From: Verrucomicrobiales bacterium | GTDB lineage: Bacteria > Verrucomicrobiota > Verrucomicrobiia > Verrucomicrobiales > DEV007 | Direction: 5' to 3' | NCBI GenBank assembly: GCA_023253615.1 | Contig: JALRFZ010000493.1 | Coordinates: forward strand, 1-5,175 | Length of the DNA stretch: 5,175 bases | Part shown: positions 5,109 through 5,175 of the stretch, in pieces | Numbering within the stretch: the stretch's first letter is position 1 | Layout of the letters: each line of letters opens with the position of its first letter | Made by a program: the position numbers and the translations under genes | Notes under the pieces: generated by a model | The model's input: the letters and a program-made list of their open reading frames with translations, nothing else | Told to the model about the DNA's origin: nothing | Databases searched by the model: none

Positions 5109-5175
5109 CACACCGCCGAGAGGCATGGACTGGTCGCGACACGCCGAGGCTTCGCCCGGCTACGCGACCATTCCA

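Noticed and set aside
4740..5126. Minus-strand frame of 128 codons opposite the hypothetical gene
   Set aside because: The plus-strand reading has a more natural protein composition and an ATG beginning a domain-like sequence, while the minus reading is rich in Gly/Val/His/Arg as shadows are.
5125..5175. Possible start of another gene (ATG at 5125, GAGAGG one base before it)
   Set aside because: Only 17 codons are visible, the spacing to the purine block is wrong, and nothing identifies a product.

Overview
The window is GC-rich chromosomal DNA with mostly housekeeping genes and one small accessory insert. A short Aat, a radical-SAM ThiH (instead of a glycine oxidase) and a class IIa zinc aldolase point to a Gram-negative-type bacterium. 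The mix would fit Verrucomicrobiota or a related PVC lineage, but that is a weak guess: no rRNA or lineage-specific marker is present, and the aldolase itself looks much like the actinobacterial form.

Layout from left to right. Positions 1-168 hold the 3' end of a plus-strand gene that may be NTF2-like. It converges on fba (minus strand, 165-1193), and the two stop codons overlap. A 138-bp divergent spacer carries a promoter for aat (plus, 1332-1934; N-degron transferase). Directly behind aat is a two-gene toxin-antitoxin module on the plus strand: a UPF0175 antitoxin (2015-2272) and a DUF3368 PIN-domain toxin (2247-2756). Its GC content is visibly lower than that of its neighbours. Converging on it from the right is a minus-strand thiamine operon, thiH (4156-2975) followed by thiS (2978-2775), joined by an ATGA overlap. 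A spacer of about 180 bp separates thiH from acpP (plus, 4340-4582). It holds a structured thiH leader and a good acpP promoter. acpP ends in a textbook intrinsic terminator, followed by a small unrecognised gene (4764-5108).

Functionally, fba serves glycolysis and gluconeogenesis, aat marks proteins for ClpS/ClpAP decay, thiH and thiS make the thiazole half of thiamine, and acpP carries fatty-acyl chains. No thiG, thiF or thiE lies in the window, so the thiazole pathway must be completed from elsewhere. No stretch longer than 300 bases lacks a gene. I see no rRNA, tRNA, CRISPR array or insertion sequence, and no convincing new multi-gene system. The points most worth a second look are the acquired PIN module with its apparently leaderless antitoxin, and the structured leader in front of thiH.
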